From Ciona intestinalis (lineage: Eukaryota; Chordata; Ascidiacea; Phlebobranchia; Cionidae): a DNA stretch of 64,000 bases. Where the stretch lies: assembly GCF_000224145.3 (NCBI RefSeq), contig NC_020179.2, positions 3,499,885 to 3,563,884 of the forward strand, written 5' to 3'. A model generated the notes under the pieces. That model was not told where the DNA came from. It did no database searches and saw only the letters and a program-made list of their open reading frames with translations. Below, piece after piece: positions 28,426 to 43,400 of this stretch. The position numbers and the translations under genes are program-made. Each line of letters begins with the position of its first letter. The first letter of the stretch is position 1.

Positions 28426-31400
28426 CTGTAAGAAGTATAGTGTATGATAAGATGGGGTACCAGGTAGCATATCAATAGCTCATATATTCTTATCAAGCAA
28501 TTTTAATCTTTCTATCCATATATTGTACTGCAGGGTAAGATTAAATTCGGCCAGCACATAAAATCCCATATGTCCTGATTGTGTTTTAAAAAGTAACACC
28601 ATTTTTATAAGATTAAATTCGGCCAGCACATAAAATCCCATATGTCCTGATTGTGTTTTAAAAAGTAACACCATTTTTTTTAGAGTCGCTAGGCTACAGT
28701 TACATAATTCCTTGATGTTCTTTGTTTACTACTAAATGGGACGATAAAATAGAATGAAAATGTACAATCTTACCCCAACTTACTATATCAATTATTTTTT
28801 AATTTAACCCAATGCCTTTCACTTTTGTACTCCAGAAAAAAAAAGTAAAATGTTGTATAGCTTAGCTTATTTTTTCCTAGTACACTACTTTCATGGTTTG
28901 TGTAAATTCAAAATGTTTACCTTCAGTGAGGCTAAACGTGTGTTGGCCGAAGTGGTTCCATGCCGGCATCTTGCTAGTGACATCTAGTGGTGGTGGAGAG
29001 ACTGCATCTAGAGAACCTAATAGGATTTCTATGTGTGAGGAATGTGGCAATAAAAAAGTGTTTCCAGTTGTTTTTATAAGTGTTGCAAGCTTTTTTCTAA
29101 GTATTACCTGTTATTTCTTTCAGTGTTGCCAGCACTTTTACCTTTACCAGTTTTTTAATGTTACCAGTTATTTTTTTAAATGTTGCTGGCTATTTTTAAA
29201 TGTTACCAGCTATTTTTCAGATCAGTGTTGCCAAATGTATTACCTTGGCTGCTAAACATTGAGAATTCTGAAGATACTCGGTTGCTGTGTCTACGGTTGT
29301 ATGTGGGTTCGGCAACACTGGTAAACTTGGGAACATCGGAGCTGGGAACGCTTTGAGTTTTCGACAGTTTGGGTTTAATGGTGATGGTTGGGTTAGATTT
29401 GACTGGGGAAATAATAATAACTTTTATTTGCCTTTTTGATGCTGCCACTGTTTTGGGCGAATATTCCTTTGGGCAAGAAGCTTAATGGGAATTGCTCCAA
29501 TCAAGTGGTCATTAATGGGCTGACCAAAAAGATAACTATACAATATAAAAAAAATAATTACCCAGTTACATATATATGAACTCGAAAGCTGGCACGAGGT
29601 GTATAAAACAAAACATCTGTAATATAATGATTGTTGTTTTCCAGCCACGCAGGGATAAAGCAAGTTACATTTATTCATGTAACAACGTATATATGTGAGT
29701 GTAAGTCCCAATAGTAAAAACACACACCTTTTTGTTTAATTTTCTTTGTGCTGTCAACTGAGCTTGATGACTTGACACTGTTGTACGATGAGCTACGACT
29801 CTCTCCTGATAGTTTTTGAAAAGACTCCTAAAATTGAAAAAAAAAAATTTAGCACAAGAACCGATTAAAAAATAGAAAAAATTAAATTAAAGACAAGAAA
29901 AAAACAGAAACTGACAAATAGCTTGTAAAAAGACTCCTAAAATTTAAAACCATTTTCTTTAGACTAAAATTACTAAGAAAAAGTGTGAAAACAAAATGGA
30001 AAAAAATGAAATAATTTCCATACCTTTGTAGCGTACGGTAACTTCTCACGAATTCGATTGTCGTTTTCCATGGTTTGTTTCGATAAAATTCGCATTCCTT
30101 CGTCAAAACCTGAAAAATATATGATATCTATAAGAAAAATAATGAATACTTTAATGTTTTGATACGAAACGTATACTTAAAGTTCAAAATTGGGGGTTAT
30201 ATAACAAATATACACAGCAGAAAAATATTTAGAAAATAGGCTGATCTAAAGCTTAATCAGAAAAATAAGCTTACTCAGAAGATAGGTAAACTCTGGACTA
30301 AATACAAAATTTTAGGCCTTCTATTAAAAGACAACTCATACAGAACAGATTGCATAGGTTTTAACCCTAGGTGATCAAATAATACAGCATGTTTGAACTA
30401 TATTTGTACCATTATCTTGCTTCACTTTTGCGAATTCCCACATTGGTTCTTCGTTACTACTGGTCTCATACAAACTACTGCTTGGTGATTTCTAATAAAA
30501 TAAAAAAATAACAATAAATTTTGGGTTTACACTACACATATTGCAAGAGATAAATAATTGAACTCTACTAAAAGAGTTTTAAAAAAAAATCAGAAAAAAA
30601 TTTGTTTGAGGTTTTTTAATAGAATTTAAAAAGTAAAATTTAAAATGTTCAGCTTTTTCTACAGAGCTACAACTTACGTTTTTGACAGGACGCTGTTTAA
30701 TCGTAATAGGAACATCGTGTTTTACAGGTACTGGTGCTCGCCCATGTCTTCTACGTACACCTTGCTCATGACTAGTCGTGTAAATAGGTTCCACACTAAA
30801 AATATATTCATTTTTAAACATTAAAAAAACTTTTTTTTTAGAAAAAAAAACAAAGGTAATGCAAAATGTACCACACATAAATTAAAATAACCACAAATGA
30901 CTTATTTCCTAACTCACCCATGGTTAAATTCGTTTTCTTTATTTGAATGAGCTGAAGTATTAGATTGTTGGTCGCGAACTCCAAAGTTACGAGGGTCGTC
31001 AAAATACGCCGGCTGTTAAAAACAACAAGTTTTGTAAAGATGAGAGTTTAATTTTTCCTTTTTGTAAGCTGCATGAGTGCGGTCATATACAAAAGCTTCA
31101 AATTAAGGCAGTTATGTGCATTTTCCTATTACGTATTATTTTACAGTTGGGTATCTGTTCCAACCCAGTGGTCACTAAAAGGTTGTCTAAATTGTGAACA
31201 ATATATTAAAAAACAATCACCCATAATGTTACATACAGGGTCACTTTTAAGCTGGCATGAGGTGTATGAAACAGAACACTCATGTCATGTTATAATGACT
31301 GTCGTTTTTTCGGCCACGCGAGGATAGGTAAAGCAAGTTACATTCATTTAAATTAGATTAGCAATATTTTAATAACAATTTCAATAGAATATTAAAAGTT

Positions 31401-34400
31401 TTACGATTTTTCGTCTAGTTTCAAGCTACATCATTGAAAATGTAAACCATTATACCAACTACACTTTATTTTTTATTTAATTTTTGAAAACATTTCTTAC
31501 TTTTTCAAGAATTTCAAAATCTTCGCTTGATTTTTCCGTCGTTGTAGAAGATGAGTCATCATTTTCTCGACTAAAAGATTGCTGACGCATCAGTTTGTTC
31601 TTCCGTTTTCGCTTGGAAACTAGAAGAAAATAACAAACTCAAAAAATTGAACAATACTCGGAAAACTATGCAAAAAAAATTATAAAAGAAAAAACAACAA
31701 AAGTAAAAATTAAAAATAAAAACTTGAACGGAGTTTCTGATATATATAGGCAATTACCCACCATCAATTTGGTCGCTGATTTGTTTATTCTTATCGCTAT
31801 CGCATGGACCACTGCTACCACTTCCCCTTCTACTTCTTTCGCTTTCAATACTTGAACCGCTGGAGTTGGTCCGAGATTTATGAACTTTTTCAGGTTTGTA
31901 GGGGGTGGGGGAGGGCAGGGGTGCGTCCCATGTTAAGTCATCATGGATGACTGGTTTCATGACGGGTCTGTGCGTTCTAGCGCGACGAAATTCTTTTAAT
32001 GTTGTCGCGGTCTGTGATTTTGTTTTTCGGCCCGAATTTCGACCCCGGACTTTCCCGTTTTGTGTGGATGTTGTGGGGCTTGGTGTGATCGGGCTCACAG
32101 TGTCTTCTGTCTTGGAGGAAGAGTTTTCTAAGTCCTCTCGGGATGAGGGATCTACATTTGGTTTGCTCCATGCAAAAGTCCGGAAGTTTCGGAAAAGCTG
32201 AAGAAGATCAAATGAGAGGATTTGATGGAAGAGAAGTTTCATCCACGTGAGGAAATTACTCTCCTTCAGGGTTGAGTTGCTTGAGCTGAAACAATAAAAA
32301 AAAATCAAAAAATCAAAAATCGTTTTGAAAAAACTTAAATTATTTAAAACACCTTGTTTTGCATTTTTGCATAAATATCCAAATATTTTTTTTACCTTAT
32401 TTCAGATGTTGGATTTGAAATAAACTCATTAGCTATGTTTCGTAAGTTAAACGGCTTTAACTTGGCTGTTCCATCTCTGTCTCCAGACTCCCTGAGTTGA
32501 TATGAACGAACATACGGCTCCAGTATATTTATTGCCTGCAAATAATAACATTAATAAATCATAACCACCACACATACAGTTTTGCTTATATGCGTTACAT
32601 TAAGAACGCCATGTAACACAGAATTTCGAAACAAAAGCTACAACATATGTTCGCATTAGCATCCATTTTTATGCTTAAATTAGCTTTTTGCTGTTAGATT
32701 TTTATACACACAAGCAGAGCTAATACAGCATATGCAATATTATACAAGTAACAACCTTTAAAACAAAGATAATATGATTTGCATTTGCAACCTGAATTCT
32801 ATTCAAAAAACTCTGAACAAAAAATAAAAAAGTTACACATATTATACCCGTATAAAATACATTCTGGAAGCAAGTTTTTTCTAAATAAAATCCTACATTT
32901 CATAGTCTATACATTAAAACAGCCATTTTACCTCTAAATAAGCGGCAAGCAATACTCCAATGAAAAGAACAACCATTAATATTGTGATGACATAATACAG
33001 ACTTCGTTCCCATGGGGGTCGGGGTATCGCTGCTTGACAGGCAGGGAGCATGTGGTGGGGTAACGTTACGTTGAGGTTAAAGGTAAGAACGCTGTTCTGT
33101 GATGTCACAATACGAAGTGTGCGCATTACTTGCGAACTTGTGAAGTCCGGCGTGAAACTAGAATAAAGAATAAAAACGATTATAAAGAGGTTTTAAAAAT
33201 TTTCCAATTTTCAAAAAAAAGAATGACAAAATTCTAAACATAAATATAAAAAAAGAATTTAAAAATTGTAAATAAAGGATAGGTGAAAGCTGAAATACAG
33301 TTTTTTTCATACCAGATGAGCCGTTGAAACATTATTTACATTATGCCTGGTAGCAGAATTAACAAAACAAAAAAGTGAGTAACTTACGCAATGATAATCT
33401 CTCTTGTTGCGTTGCTTTCCAAGAGAAATGGGTCGCATTCTAAGATTCGAAACCCATAACCTTCACATGGATAATTCCCCACCATCATATACAATACTTG
33501 CATAGGCAATAACCCCATGTTTTTAGCCGTAAATGACTTCCGAACGGTAAATGATGGGTTTTCTTTGCGTTCTTCAGCTAAAAAATAAGTTAGGAGTCAG
33601 TTTTAAAAATATTAATTGAAATGTAAAAAGTTTGGATAATTTTTAGATTTTTTAAAAATTTAAAAAAAATATTTTGCGAGTTTTTTTAAGAAAGTATTTT
33701 TTTATGTTCTTTTTTTCTAAATATATTTTAAACTTTTAAAAGGTTTAAATACTAAAACCATCTTCAGTAATGTTAGAATTTGTAAAGAAAACAATTACCA
33801 AAAGCCAAAAAATATGTGTTTTATACTGCTAAAATATAGTCCATAACTAAAAAAAATTAAAAATGTTAAATGTTTAAATTTAAACTTACGATTACAATCA
33901 CGTAAAAGGCTTTCTGTGAGTTTAAATCTCAAGGAATCTTTCTTCCGATTTGAAATTTTCCCCCCAAGTTTTAAAACTTCTTTCACACCTTTACCTTCAA
34001 CATGTAATGCCTCTAAACCAGTGAGATTATTTCTGTAAAAAATGGGAGAGATTTAGTCAGTTTGATCATTTGTTGTCTAGGTAGAAATGCTATTATACCC
34101 ACTGTCGATGTTTACCTACAATAGAACTGTGAGCTTTTCAAAAGGTCGTTTAATATGTGTTGCTTACGCTATTTAACAAACCAAACCAATTTTATTTTAT
34201 TAATTAATTATATATTCTATCATATCCTAATAAAGTGTTGCAAAACAGCAGTCGAAATGTTAGAATGAAATTTACGTTTTACATACCACAGGGGGTGAAA
34301 AGGTCACCTATATATATACATATGCCTGGTAGCACAATAACAAAAAAAAACATTTGTTTTACCTGAATAAAATCGCTGTTGATACGAGAGTGCTATTTAT

Positions 34401-37400
34401 TGGTGCAAATGTGATTTCTATGGTTTGTTTTTGACCAGGATTGACGAACACGTTCAAACATGAATGGTTGGTTTTTCCATTTAATGTGTAATCTAACCAC
34501 GTCATTTGTGATGTAGTGTCTTGTGATGACTGTAAAAAAATCACATGAAAGTTATCATATGATGTATAATATATATATATAATATAAGGCGAAAATATCA
34601 CAGAAAATATGATATCACAGGTAAAAAAATAATATATAACAAAGAAGTCAAAAATATAATGTTAAGCAAAGATATCATGAATAAAAAGTCAACAAACAAA
34701 CGCATACTTTCTAATTATTTTTTTAATTGAAAAAGTTGATACGAGGGGAAAGTTATGAAGTAGCATGACCTACTTTGTAACTAGCTAAGCTTGGCTAACT
34801 ACAGCATTTAAGCTTGCCTGGTACAGTCACTTCCAGCTGAAAGAAAACGGATTTAACGCTCATTAATAATTCAGAACGCCGTTCCACTTACAGAGTTTGG
34901 TGGTAACGCGATTTTAAACACTTCCAAATTCTGCGTCAGGAACCCGGGTTTTCCCGACAGATTTGACCACTCTATGGTATCAAGAGCAACACCAGGTTGT
35001 GGGTATAACGAGATGGGTAAAATTTGAACAATTACCGGAAAATCGGACGGGTTTTCCAATGTCACTAGAGATATCTGCATGTAAAGGTAGCTGGTTTAAA
35101 CTAGATTTAACTGGTTTTAGGATAGGAAAACTGGATTTAGAAAAAAGCTTAAATTTGGTTCACATAGGAAAACTGGTTTAAAATTGAACCTTAAACTGGG
35201 TTTTAATAAAAAAAATGATTTTAAATGAAGTTAAAAACAAAAACTTCTTATCCTTCCCTCAAAAAAGTTTTTTTTTTACTTTATGCTGTCATATCAGTAC
35301 CAATGCCTTATTTTATGATAAAACTGTTATTCTTATTTGACACAAATTGATGACTCACCGATTTTTTGCCGATATGAGTCAGCGGAAATTCGATTTCTTT
35401 TGTGTCAAGCAAAGATGGCCAGTAGAGGGTGCCAGACACCTCGAGGTCAATCGTGTGAAGCGTCGTCGAAATCGAGATAATTGAACTATAGGGGAGGGGG
35501 GGTAGTTTAACAAAAAATGATATATTGATATATTGAAACTTCTTCACATGGTAGAACAAAGACAGTTCTTATAACACAGGTGTTCTGTTTCATACACCTC
35601 TGGCTAGCTTATAACCATTTATTTTATTTTCTGGGTGGTTATTTTTTAGCATGGCTGACAAATTAGACAACCAATTAGTGACCACTGCGTTAGAGAAATT
35701 GCCGTTAATGTGTCTTGCCCAACATTGGCATAGTGTTGCTTAGATTTAAAAAGCAGCCATTTAAGGTTTTATTTTTATGCTATAAATGTTACAAAGATTT
35801 TCTCCTTTGTCACCCCTTTAAACAGTCCCCTTTCATTTAGTTTTTTTTTTTTAATTTCTGCAAATTTATTTTTATTTTATTCACCTTTCCGGTGTAGCTT
35901 TCACAGTGTCTCTGTATCGCTCAAGGAATGTTTGATATTGCTTGAAATCAACCTCTGGTGCGTCTTTGCCGAGGTTAAGGGTGGTCAGCCATCGATGTCC
36001 CGCTGAAATTAGAGTGATCGTGACGTGAAAAATATGAAGTATCATGAAAAGTCTCATGAAAGTATAACAAAGAATTAGAGTATCACAAAAGATTCACAAG
36101 CACTTTAAGAGTCATGGGCAAATACAAACTTATCATGAAAAACTTTTTATCATATCATGAAAAGCTCATGACCACAATATAAAAACTTATACCATTGTGA
36201 AAAATTTACAAATACACCATGAGAAGCTCACAAACTCATCATGAAAAAATTACGATTATATTGTGAAAAACTCATGAACACAACGTAAAAACTCATGATA
36301 AATTGTGAAAAATTTACAAATACATTATAGGAAGCTCAAAATTTCATCATGAAAAACTAATAATCACATAATCTAAAGCTCATGACTTATCATATAAATG
36401 ATCACATCATATATGAAAAATCATAAAACAATCACGAACATTCCACTCACCTGTAGTAGATGTAGGAAGACCAACGTAACAACGATCAGGTTTACAATCC
36501 TGTCTGGGATCAAAATATATTTTTCCCAACTTAACCTCCTGCCCTGGTGCTACTTCACTTGGAACATTTTTTAATTTCCTACAAAAAAAATTAAAAATAT
36601 GGTAAAAAAAGAACTACCGAAAGTAATGTAACTTGGTTTCTTGTTGCATGGCCAGAAAACGACGAGCCGTTATAACACAGGTGTTCTGTTTCATACACCT
36701 CACACCAGGTTTTTTACCACGTATGTTACTTTATGGGTGATTGTTTTTTCTGTATAGGTGACAATTTGGAGAACTCATTAGTGACTGCTGGGTAGGAGCA
36801 ACAAACATGACAGCACAAAAGTTTTATAGTAGTACGAATTTCATTTCAAACGTTTCGCTTAAAATTAAACCATCTTTAGAATGAAAATCTTATTGTACAT
36901 ATGGGCTCATGTTTGTAGTGAAAATAAAAGAAAATCCTGTTTGATGTTTCTAAAACTACTGTCCAGATTAGTGCAGTTATTTAAGAGTAATTATCTACCT
37001 GTAATAAAACCGCTTGTCCGTTGAAATTAATCCTTCAATCTTTGTAATTTGTGGAAATGAACTCTTCACAGTAAATGAGTGATGTACAGTTAACCCCTGC
37101 ACATGAATTAAAAACTTTATACTAAATCTTGCTGGTGCTACAGGGCATAATCCAATATATATAAATAGGTAATTAGCTATTCACGAAAAAAAAACAACTT
37201 TTGTTTTGCCTGCCACATAACAATACATCGTAGTATATGATTATGTTAAAATTTTTTTTAGTATATATATATAATATTATATTTTTTTACAAAAAGAGCT
37301 TTTACTTAAATATTATAAAAGTAAGGTTAACAATATGGTTTACTTTAAAACATTTAATAGATATTGGTTCAATAGTACCCAGTACCCACAAATAGGCTGC

Positions 37401-40400
37401 CTAAAAATTGTCACATATTTTATAAGTTTGTCTGCTCGACAGCAAGCATGAAGTGTATAAACATCAGTTGGTACAAAAAATTACCTCTGGGTTACAGGCA
37501 GGCGCGCTAACCACTACGGCGCCGGACAATTCTTGTGTAAATAAGAACAGTAAGGATCTGGTGCTACGAAAAAGGTAACATAGCAATTGGTCACCCTTGA
37601 TTTTGGTCTGTTACTTTCTGTAGGACCAGATCCTTACTAATCAGTTTGTTTATGCTAACTCACCGGGAACGATGGCGGAAATGAAATCTTGTTTGGAATT
37701 ATAACCAAAGAACCAACAGCTACTTTTGCAAGTACTGGTATATCCATGGTCTATAAATATAAAAACAAAATAAATAAAAATAAAAAAATATAGAGAAAAT
37801 ATATATGTAGTTGTAGAAAGAGAAAAAAGTATTTCTTGATGTTTAAAAAACAAAGAAACTAGAAAACAGAAATCATCATCTGGTTGTCACCTGATATTTT
37901 GTTTCTATGTTTACAACTCCCATTACTGTCGTTTCTAACTCTGACGCAAAAAACGTAACTTTTATTGTCAGTGACCAATTTGATGGAAGGTTTACCTGAA
38001 ATATTATTTTTTTATTTCAAATTATTATTATTTCTAAATTTTTACCTGAAAATTATATATAATTTCTATATTTAACCAGGTGAATAATAAACTACAGACA
38101 AAAAAGTTTAACTTTAATTCTACCATAGTTAGCATATGATTGAACAAGATATTTTTCAATAAGACATGTTATAACCTAACAATAAATAAGCAGCAAACTT
38201 TTTAAAATGCAGGAAAGGCAGGGATAGTTAAACATAATCTTGTAAACCCTAGGTTTGACGCCTATACTACCAATAAGTGAACTTACTTGAGTGATTTCTT
38301 CTTCAAAATATTCTCTTTTCTCGTCATTTCTTGTCAAGAACAAAGGAGTGAGATGAACTTGCTCAAGAGAAGTTTTCCAACCCACGATAGATATCTGATA
38401 AAATATATGGTGTAATAAACAAGTTCCAAGATAAATATTCCTTAAAATATGAAAAAGATAGATATCTGTTAAAATAGTAAAAGGTTACAAAATCGGATTT
38501 TGCTTTGAATTTATTAAAAAGTGAAAAAATGGAATATAGTTTTGGGATTATTGGAACAAAATATTGTTTTAAAGTACAGCTTGTTAAAGAATTTTATAAG
38601 TTTAACAATAATGTTCAAAAAGTATTAAAAACTAAGGACAAATGGTTTAAACAAAACCAAAAATATGTAAAAAAGAAACCAACAAAATAGAAACAAAAAA
38701 TGAATGAATTATTTAAACGGTTGTGGTCAAATTACCCAAAACTAGGTGACCTATTTAAAACAGAGAAACCTGAGACCAAATGGTTTCAAATTTTGCCAGT
38801 TTCGAAACATTTCCCTTAAACCATTTTAGAAATTTAATTCTATTTTACCGGTATAGGGTTTCGGTGATTATGCACAGTGAGAAGTACAGAGTGATTCTCT
38901 GACGTCCCTACAAGTCCAAAATCCAGTTTTTGGGACATGTCTTCGCCTACTGTGAACTGAAATAGTAAATAAGTGGTTAGAGTTATTAAGAAAACATTTT
39001 TTAGGAATCTAAACACTTAAGCTATAATTTAAGTGGGTAACATACATTCTAACACGGGTGTTTAGTTTCATACACCTCGTGCACACTTACGAGTTACCAC
39101 TTATATAACTTTATGGGTGATTGGATAACTCATCTTGGAAAACTCATTTGTGACCACTGGGTTTTGGCCAGTGGAAGGTAGTGGAATAAACAGGACATTG
39201 GTAGCTGTTAGTTGGCTTGTCATGTTAGTTGGCTTGTCATGTTAGTTGGCTGGTCATGAATAATTAACCAGCAATTTCGGACTGGGCACAACTGAACTAG
39301 AAATTTAATTTATTTAACCAAAAATACGATATTATTAATAAATTCTAAAAAACTGTTCTAAAATCAACCATGTTAAATATGCATTGTTTAGGGTGCATTG
39401 TAAAGAATATTGTGCAAAAAAATGGTTTTAGTCTTAAATTGTTTTTTGGGGTGGTTTTAGTCTAAAATTTAGAAAATCATATGAAAAATTTAATGAAAAC
39501 TTGAAGAAAATGTCAGAATTGGTTAACAAATTTAATTATTTCAAAAGGAAGTAAAAAAAACTAGTAAAAATGATTTAAATTATCTATATTATATAAAATG
39601 ATATGTGAAACTAATAGTAGATAAAATAATAGGAAACAATACCTGTAGCAAGCCTGAATAAGCGTGTAGAGGCATTGAAAAGGTTGAAGCATTGGTGTGG
39701 AGTATCAGGTGATGGGCCAAGTCCCCACTATGGGTTTGTAACGTTGAAGGGAAACATTCTACAGCAAAGGGTTTAGTGGTTGAGTGGGCAGGTACACTTG
39801 TCTGCTCCGTGAAATTCAACACCTAAATAAAAGGAAAATTTGATACTGGTGCCTGATTAAAACACCCCTAGAAAATCTTCGAATTTTGAGCATATTATAT
39901 TGGAAATTGTGTCAAAAATGCAATTTTTAAACCAGTTTTGCAACTCGCGCTTTTAGGCAAAAATTTTACTCAAATAATATAGTGTTTTGAAATATTAAAA
40001 CGTTTTTATTAATAATAGTTTTAATACTATCTTTTTTCTAAACTCATAAATCAAAATTCTAATTTCAATCCATATATAAATTGATTTATAACAGAGTTAC
40101 AACATGCCTGTCAAATTTTCCAAGCTAACTTAATTTCTAATATGTTTTAAATGTAATTATTTGCTCAATTCTATAGTTAAGGTCATTATAAATACAATTT
40201 AGCAAAACTGAGGTTTTTAGTAGAGTCGAAATAAAAAAAATGTTGATTTTGCTTAACTAGATTTAGAAATATTAAATGATTTAAATTTAAACAAAATTTT
40301 TAATGTTGTCCATTTAAGTATAATTTTGGAACATTTTTTCAGTATAATCACATTTCCACAAATATTTTGTTACTTCTACTACCAGGCATAATGTAACATA

Positions 40401-43400
40401 ACAGAGAAGGCCAAAATTAATAGAATGAGGTTCCTACTGATTACTATGGGTGTAATTGCATTTTAACAATGTCGAATTTTCTAAAAAAAAAAATTAAACC
40501 TTTTTTTTAAATAACAACATGAAAGCTTTTTACATAAAAAACATAACAAAGCTTTTCAAATAAAACCATTATCCATACTAGCATGAACCAAATGTTAAGA
40601 ATTGACATAAGAATTTGAGCAAAGAGACAGCGCATAAAGGAAAGCATACCACAGCGGTTTACCACAATAAAAGAACTTCTATTATTTTAATGAGATGTCA
40701 TTGAATACTAGCAGGGCGTGAAGCAGTTACTATCAGACAATGAGCCGAGAAATGTATTGTTTAGATACCAAAGCGGTTTAAAACTATATTTTTAGATAGC
40801 GTTATCTCACTTTTGAATGAATATAAGATATATATATATATATATGAAATACTCTATATCTATCTTAGTTCTACAATTTTTGTTTTAAGGTAAGCTCATT
40901 TCCGTTTTTTAAATATAAGATTTTAAAACAGTTTTAAATTGACGAATCATTGATTTATTTCTAATTGATTGAAAGCTACCAAAACTTAATTTTTTAATTG
41001 TTTATTTAAAGTGGTGCACTTGTTTTGACAATAAAACAGTTACCCCAGTACAATGTTTGGAACAAATTTATAAGTTCTATTTGCAATGGTCTGTTTGGAA
41101 TACATATTATTATTTGACCATTTAAATCAATAAAGGAAGCAGGGCCCTTATAGTGACGGGAAATCAAACCATTTAGTCAAGACCAGTATTAAAACTATTT
41201 AATGTTTAAAAAAAATTGTATATGCTTAAAAAAATTGTATATATATAAATATCTAAAAAATACCAATATTTAAAATTTAGAAAACAAATATATTTTTAAA
41301 TGTGTGTGTCTATGTACAATAGCCACCACACAAATACAGAATATTACGTAACATTTAAACAGTGGGTATAGGTTGTACAAATACACCATGTATTTCTCTG
41401 AATAGAAACCACATACATTACAGCTGGACCCATACATCATCATTTTCTAACTAAAATAACACAAACGTTATGCAAAACTGAACTCTCTTTTTAATTTTAC
41501 CATAAACAACACTGTACTATACCAAAAAGAACACAAAAATATTAAATTAAAAAAAAAAAAAACGATATATATATATATACCTTGAAATATTTTTGTGTTT
41601 CTGTTGGTATTTCAAGACGAAGAATTACTAGAGGGAAGTTGAAATTGTTTGTAAGTGATATATTCCGCTTGAGTGACCTGCTCTCGTCCTCTGGCGTGTA
41701 AAACATGGTTGATGCCTCGTCATACTCCAACGACCTGCGTGGGCGTGTGTGTTTATTACACGCTTTTTGGAAAAAGAAGAATTTCGTGGAAAAAATATAG
41801 TGAATGTTGTTTTTTAATAAAATTTGCGTGACAGGTTGTTTTGCATATTTTTGGCATGTAGTTTTGTTTTGTATATAATATTGACCTTTAAAAATTTCTG
41901 TCTTGTTTTAATTCAATAGGTGTAAAAAATTGTACAAATAATTAAAGTTTATTGGATTTTATATTTGACTGTTACTCTAATTACCTGGGCCCTTATAAGT
42001 AGTAAAATTGTTTTAGAATAAAATGTACGTAAAAACTAGGAGGACTAAAAGGACTTTTAGTGAAAAAGTCTTCATATTAGTCAAATAATGATCTGTTATT
42101 TGTACATGCTCACCCATCAAGAATGCTTGCTTGGTATGGAATTGATATTTTTGAGTAACTTTTTTCTCTCGTTTTTACGACGATTTTTCCACTCCAGTGG
42201 CTTTCGGAACTTACTGCACTTGCTGCAAAAAAAGTCATTTCATAATTTTTCTATGTTTTTTTTGAAGTATCCCAATGCTTAAAGACTAAATAGGTTCTAT
42301 CCCCTATGAGTGAGGCCGTATAGTGAAGCATGCCAGGAGACCTAGGATTCAAGCCAGAGTTGGCCTATTACCCAAACACACAGCCACAAGAGCCGAAACC
42401 AATATATATTGCAATCACCACATTAAACAATGAGGTCCCCTACGTTTGACGCTATGAGTGTAACAGCATTTTACTCATGTCACCCCAGATTTTATTCTGC
42501 TGTTAGGCATCTATACAAACAAGCAGTGCCAAAGTATATTGCATTCACCGTATCAATCAATGAGATACGTTATATTTGACGACTATAAGTGTAACTGTAA
42601 TTTAGCAATGTCTCTCCAGATTTTATTCTGTTGTTAGGCATCTATACAAACAAGCAGAGCCGAAGTATATTGCATTCACCACATTAATCAATGAGGTTCC
42701 CTAAGTTTGACGCTATGAATGCAACAGCATCTTAGTTGTGTCACCCCAGATTTTATCCAAAACTCTATAAAGGTTACTAAATACTACACCTATATATTTT
42801 TATGTCTTACCATTAAATGATATATTGGCCACCCTGGTGTACAGAGCTTCTGACGGTTTCAATTTAATTGTTTTGAAATCTATATGCAGCGCTGGGTTGG
42901 GTGGTTGTGCAGTGATTGAAGAAATTTGTACGTCCCTTGTACCAGAGTTGAGTAAAAACAGATTGAGGGTCTTCGGTTTATCTGAATTTAAGAAAAAAAA
43001 AATTCTGAAAACTATATAGGGTAGGGGGAAGACGGGACACCTTTAGCCCATATCTAAATACCCTGATGGCCTGATCGTGTTTCAAACAATTAACAGTACA
43101 GAATATATGACAGTATGGTTTTAGAAATGTGGTATGAAAAATAGATGACCAGGTTTATATTTATTAAACAAACAAATGTAAATAAAACAAAAACAAAGAT
43201 AAATACCTTGACTGCGTAGTGTTCCAAAGTCTAGCAGTTCAAGTGAAGAATAAATACCTGGAACTAAAATATTACAAGTTTTAGTGGAAATTGGGTGAAT
43301 TTGGGTGAGTCCCCATAATTGGATGAAATGGATGCTATACTCGGTAAACTGTAAAGTATATAGCCATATAAAAAATAGTCAAAAAGAAAAAATGTAAAAT

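Noticed and set aside
28480..28674. ORF with a repeated MVLLFKTQSGHMGFY motif
   Set aside because: The protein repeat simply reflects the 72-bp tandem duplication in an intron; 72 is a multiple of three, so the frame repeats.
31905..32201. 98-codon plus-strand ORF
   Set aside because: Antisense shadow of the long TMEM131 tail exon, whose minus frame is supported by phase on both sides.
37488..37530. Functional tRNA gene
   Set aside because: Only the head resembles a tRNA; no full cloverleaf or acceptor pairing. The same holds for 53280-53345 and 21760-21832.
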